From positions 1,178,001 to 1,242,000 of the forward strand of contig BQMF02000065.1 in NCBI GenBank assembly GCA_027922465.2: DNA of 64,000 bases. Direction: 5' to 3'. The notes below the pieces were generated by a model. The model searched no databases and was not told where the DNA came from. It was given only the letters and a program-made list of their open reading frames with translations. The translations under genes were made by a program, and so were the position numbers. This document shows positions 60,741 through 64,000 of the stretch, in pieces; position 1 is the stretch's first letter; every line of letters starts with the position of its first letter. This DNA comes from Turritopsis dohrnii (Eukaryota > Cnidaria > Hydrozoa > Anthoathecata > Oceaniidae).

Positions 60741-62480
60741 CATGTATGCACGAAATGGTTAACATATAATTACATTCAATTATTGGTCAGCGCGGAAAGC
60801 AGCTGATCTTTCATTAGCGTGTGTACTTCCGTCCCAGAGTTTTGTCCACAGTTCTAGCCTGGATTCCTCATAGAAAGTTGATACCGCTTAAAAATAAGGG
60901 TGGAATAGAGGCTATTTGCTAATCGTGGCTTAATTCAGATTTTTCAGATAATTTATAATTACAGCTATTTTATCAGGGTGAGTGCGGCCTCAAATTAAAA
61001 CACGAGTCTTACAGTTTGCCCATCACACAGGTATCGTTTTTTGGAGATGGAAGCTGAAGGGAAGGGTTATTTTTCACCAGAGAAGTAAAGGAATTCGTAA
61101 TATCATCGTATATCATCATTGAATCTGTTATTATAATACTGTTGAGTTAGCGAGCGCTGATTTTGTGTTTTGTGCCACATTAGTCAGACCTGGAGATAGA
61201 GAGCTCTGCTGCTGCCTCTCCAAAAAAGGACCTGTGTATTATCAGATATGTATATGTTATTTTTTAAGTATTCATACAAATGTGTCCGTCAATATAGGCA
61301 AGTTTTAAATGTCACTATAAATAAAAATTAAATAATTATTATGCACACTAAAATAAAATGTGTAGTTGTGGAAATCTATCTATAGTATTATAGTCATCAA
61401 AAATAATCAGACAACATCTTAAAGTTTATAAAACGTAGGTAAACATTTATCGCGTAACATACTACTTATTGATTTAATTAGAATTTGAACTTGGAATACA
61501 AAGTAATGCTAATTTATTGTTACATCACTTCTCTAACTGTTTTGAACTTGATTGAATTACTTTTGTCAAACACAGCAGCTTAAATCGTTGGTTTTCTTAA
61601 GTACGGCTAAGGTACGGCTTAGGTACGGCTAGCTTTCGGTAAGCAGTGTGTGGTACACATAATCTAAAATGACTCTAACAATGATATTCTGTGTTGTTTG
61701 TAATGTAATGTTGTAATTAAAGCAAAAGAGCGAAATAAACATGTTCGTAAACTCTACATACATCACTTTATAGAATGAATATTGTCTATTAAATAAATTA
61801 CCTATGTGGAGTCATTGTATGTCTCTTCACTTACTTATAGTCTTGTCATTTTGTTTTTCTTTAATTTTGTCACTTATATATATTTTTTTGTTCGAGGCTG
61901 ACAATTTTGGTACATCGTTTTGTCATATATTCTTGTTCCCCATTTGATTTTGAAGTAATATTCATTGCAAAAATTTTGTACTTGTATATACGTTTTAAAA
62001 ATAATGACCTTCCAAAACTGCCCAAATTTGGTTTTCATGATTTACTGGTCCTGTTGCTCCCATTTCATGAAGCCGTAACTCAGAGCCAAGACGAGTTTAG
62101 AGCAAAATATTTGGCACAGTTATCATTCACAACATAGACAAGAAAATATCTCGAAATAAGATAATTTTGAGGTGGTCACTATCACTGGTGTCAGCCTCTT
62201 ACAAAAAGTGGCTCTTAATTAATCGGCAGTTGTTTTGCATGCTTTTTTTTATTTTCAGTGACAAATATGGTGCATTACCACTCATACAAGCACATGGTAT
62301 TTTTTAAATATCATCAGTTATTTTTAGTCATTCCTTTGCAAAATTCATCTTTGTAATGTATGTGAGAAGTTTGCTTTTTAACTCTTTGTAATCATTAGAA
62401 TAAAGATCTGCATGAAGTTTTCTGAAGTATACTCTAAGCTTTTTTAAGGAATTGGTAACTTCTTCTGATCTTTTTATGAA
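60741..62480. other. Right flank of the Polinton; no recognised gene
   Basis: AT-rich. A triplicated tacggct-a/t-a/g-ggtacggct motif lies at about 61602-61630. Short open frames do not resemble known proteins. Confidence 0.4.
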
Positions 62481-62767
62481 ACATATCGTCGGTCGCTTAC
62501 GGACGTGTATGTGTTGCTCTTGAATTGGATGATTATTTTGGTGTTATTTGTGGATTTTTGTGAACGATTTCTGATATTATTGCATATGCTTGGCTGCTTT
62601 TATCATTTCTGGTGGTATGTTAATATTTTGCTGATTTTGAGAAGAAAATTGAGAATTGAATTCATTGGAGTTGTAAATATTGTTTTTGAAATCAAACTTC
62701 ATAACACTCAACCTTCTGATAACATAGCACGAGGAAACCATGTCGTGGAAATTGTTACTGATGTTTC

Positions 62768-63070
62768 TTGCAATTATCGCAACAGAGCAATTATCACCAA
62801 CGGCAATTAAAACTGATATCATCGAAAATAAGAAAGCTATCTACAAACAATAGTCGTGTTAAGAGAGCAAAGTCAAGAGTACTGTATTATTCGAATACAA
62901 CGGCGACATTTAGTATAATCTTATCAGGAGATGTAGAGAGAAATCCTGGACCTGGTTTCTGTCCTAAATGTTCCATCTGTGATAAAACTGTCAATAAAAT
63001 CATAAAAGACTTATATGTTCTGTTTGTCGTGAATCAGTTCATGGAAAATGTGGCAAGCAATTTGATGTGA
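62768..63070 (+). CDS. LINE segment with 2A ribosome-skipping motif and zinc finger
   Basis: The 100-codon frame has FSIILSGDVERNPGPGFCPK at about residues 48-67. The DVExNPGP core matches the 2A consensus, which causes the ribosome to skip a peptide bond between the final Gly and Pro. A CPKC-x2-C finger begins right after and continues past a frameshift near 63000 in the frame shared with the next ORF. 2A sequences at this position are known from APE-type LINEs of several invertebrates. Confidence 0.75.
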   Translation: MQLSQQSNYHQRQLKLISSKIRKLSTNNSRVKRAKSRVLYYSNTTATFSIILSGDVERNPGPGFCPKCSICDKTVNKIIKDLYVLFVVNQFMENVASNLM

Positions 63071-63804
63071 AAACGATAAATGCCCGAATACCAAGATATT
63101 ACACATGCAACAATTGTTTGTTTATTGAACTCCCGTTTGCAAAAACCAACTTCTCAAAATCTGACGACATCGGCAATGATACCGATTACCAATGTCAACA
63201 TAAAATTAACATTGTCAATAATAGAAATAAACTTAGCATCGCACACCTAAATGCCCAATCCCTATGTTCGAGTTTTGCTGAATTCACTGCATTTATTAAC
63301 AACTATGATTTCGATATCGTTACTGTATCAGAGACATGGTTAAAAAATGATAAGTTGATGTTAGATTACGTGAAACTTGAAGGTTATGAAGCTTTATTCA
63401 GAAATCGAGAAGTTAGACGTGGCGGTGGAGTTGCTATATACGTAAAAAACTGTTACAAATTCAAGTTACGCAAAGATATTATGAACATTGAACCTAGCAT
63501 TGAACACGCCTGGATTGAACTAAGCTATAGAAATAAAAACTCCGCAATTTTGCTTGGAACCTGTTACCAGGACAACTTTAATGATGCATCAAAGGCTGAA
63601 TGGCTCAGCAAACTTGACAACGTGTTTGCGCAAATTGAATCAAAATGGGACGGTGCCATCGTACTATGTGGGGACATGAACATCAACACAGTAAACACAG
63701 AATGTCCATCTTACAAACAATACCACGACATCCTACAAGGACATGGCTTTAAACAACACATCAACCAACCAACAGAGGAGAAGCTGTTCTCGACCACATT
63801 ATGA
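63067..63804 (+). CDS. LINE apurinic-type endonuclease domain
   Basis: About 245 codons with the endonuclease/exonuclease/phosphatase motifs: SIAHLNAQSL (Asn), DIVTVSETWL (Glu), RRGGGVAIYV, and LCGDMNIN (Asp/Asn). The final SDHD motif occurs after a frameshift at about 63865. The enzyme nicks target DNA to prime reverse transcription. A Cys-rich knuckle (CNNC) at the N-terminus completes the upstream finger. Confidence 0.8.
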   Translation: MKTINARIPRYYTCNNCLFIELPFAKTNFSKSDDIGNDTDYQCQHKINIVNNRNKLSIAHLNAQSLCSSFAEFTAFINNYDFDIVTVSETWLKNDKLMLDYVKLEGYEALFRNREVRRGGGVAIYVKNCYKFKLRKDIMNIEPSIEHAWIELSYRNKNSAILLGTCYQDNFNDASKAEWLSKLDNVFAQIESKWDGAIVLCGDMNINTVNTECPSYKQYHDILQGHGFKQHINQPTEEKLFSTTL

Positions 63805-64000
63805 CTAATATCGAAAGGAAAGTAAAACTTACAGGAGTAATACCCTGCCCTGAAGTTAGTGATCATGATTGTGTATACGCTATTATTGATGCAAAAGCCA
63901 AAATGTTTGAACCAGATTTAAAATCCTACGTTCGATGAAAGACTTCGATCAAATGAGCTTTGTTGATTCATTCAGCAGTTTACCATTTTCGACGGTTTAT

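Larger units (their letters stand above)
62490..64000 (+). mobile_element. CR1/L2-like LINE, 5' part, running off the window
   Basis: A short N-terminal region with a hydrophobic start (MSWKLLLMFLAIIATEQL at 62741) is followed by a 2A-like motif, a Cys-rich finger and an apurinic-type endonuclease. Frameshifts occur at about 62820-62870, 63000 and 63780, so this copy is not intact. The reverse transcriptase would lie beyond the window's right edge. Confidence 0.75.

Overview
The window is AT-rich eukaryotic DNA with a spliced host gene and very many transposable elements. It looks like an invertebrate metazoan. A cnidarian is my best guess: the captured innexin points to an innexin-bearing host, and the Penelope-like, DIRS, CR1/L2-like, hAT, Harbinger and pogo elements together with large NACHT-WD40 genes fit. 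This is an inference; no rRNA or mitochondrial marker is present to prove it.

Layout. 1-8.4 kb: old repeats, a Mutator-like transposase split by a LINE fragment, and minisatellites. 8.4-10.4 kb: a short hAT element with clean terminal repeats. 10.7-18.6 kb: two copies of a diverged segmental repeat, with pogo-like and Harbinger transposase relics between them and a LINE-like relic plus a MITE inserted in the second copy. 19.5-34.1 kb: one intact-looking host gene on the + strand. I resolve 13 exons (frames and phases all agree) giving about 1618 aa with an N-terminal DUF4062-like region, a NACHT NTPase and C-terminal WD40 repeats (NWD1/NWD2-like). Its introns hold a 2 kb foldback element, a Penelope-like element, MITEs, a minisatellite and a tRNA-like sequence. 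34.1-43.5 kb: MITEs with TA target sites (two have an 'empty site' in a paralogous copy inside this window), a decayed DIRS retrotransposon and a LINE relic. 62.5-64 kb: the 5' part of a CR1/L2-like LINE with a 2A ribosome-skipping motif, running off the window.

The centrepiece is a 17.2 kb Polinton/Maverick (adintovirus-like) element, about 43589-60740, with long terminal inverted repeats. It carries a major capsid protein, packaging ATPase, probable penton protein, retrovirus-type integrase, protein-primed family B DNA polymerase (broken by several frameshifts), and small membrane or coiled-coil virion-type proteins. It also carries three less usual cargo genes: a TFIIS-type zinc-ribbon protein, SAP-domain proteins, and an intronless innexin (gap-junction channel) gene with its four extracellular-loop cysteines. 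I could not find an adenain-type protease. Genes are packed head to tail or divergently, and almost every start codon is preceded directly by a (TATAA)TAAA-type motif; two divergent pairs share nearly the same 20-bp bidirectional promoter. The left terminal repeat carries seven perfect CRE palindromes and both terminal repeats carry AP-1 sites, so bZIP-controlled, stress-linked expression is a reasonable hypothesis.
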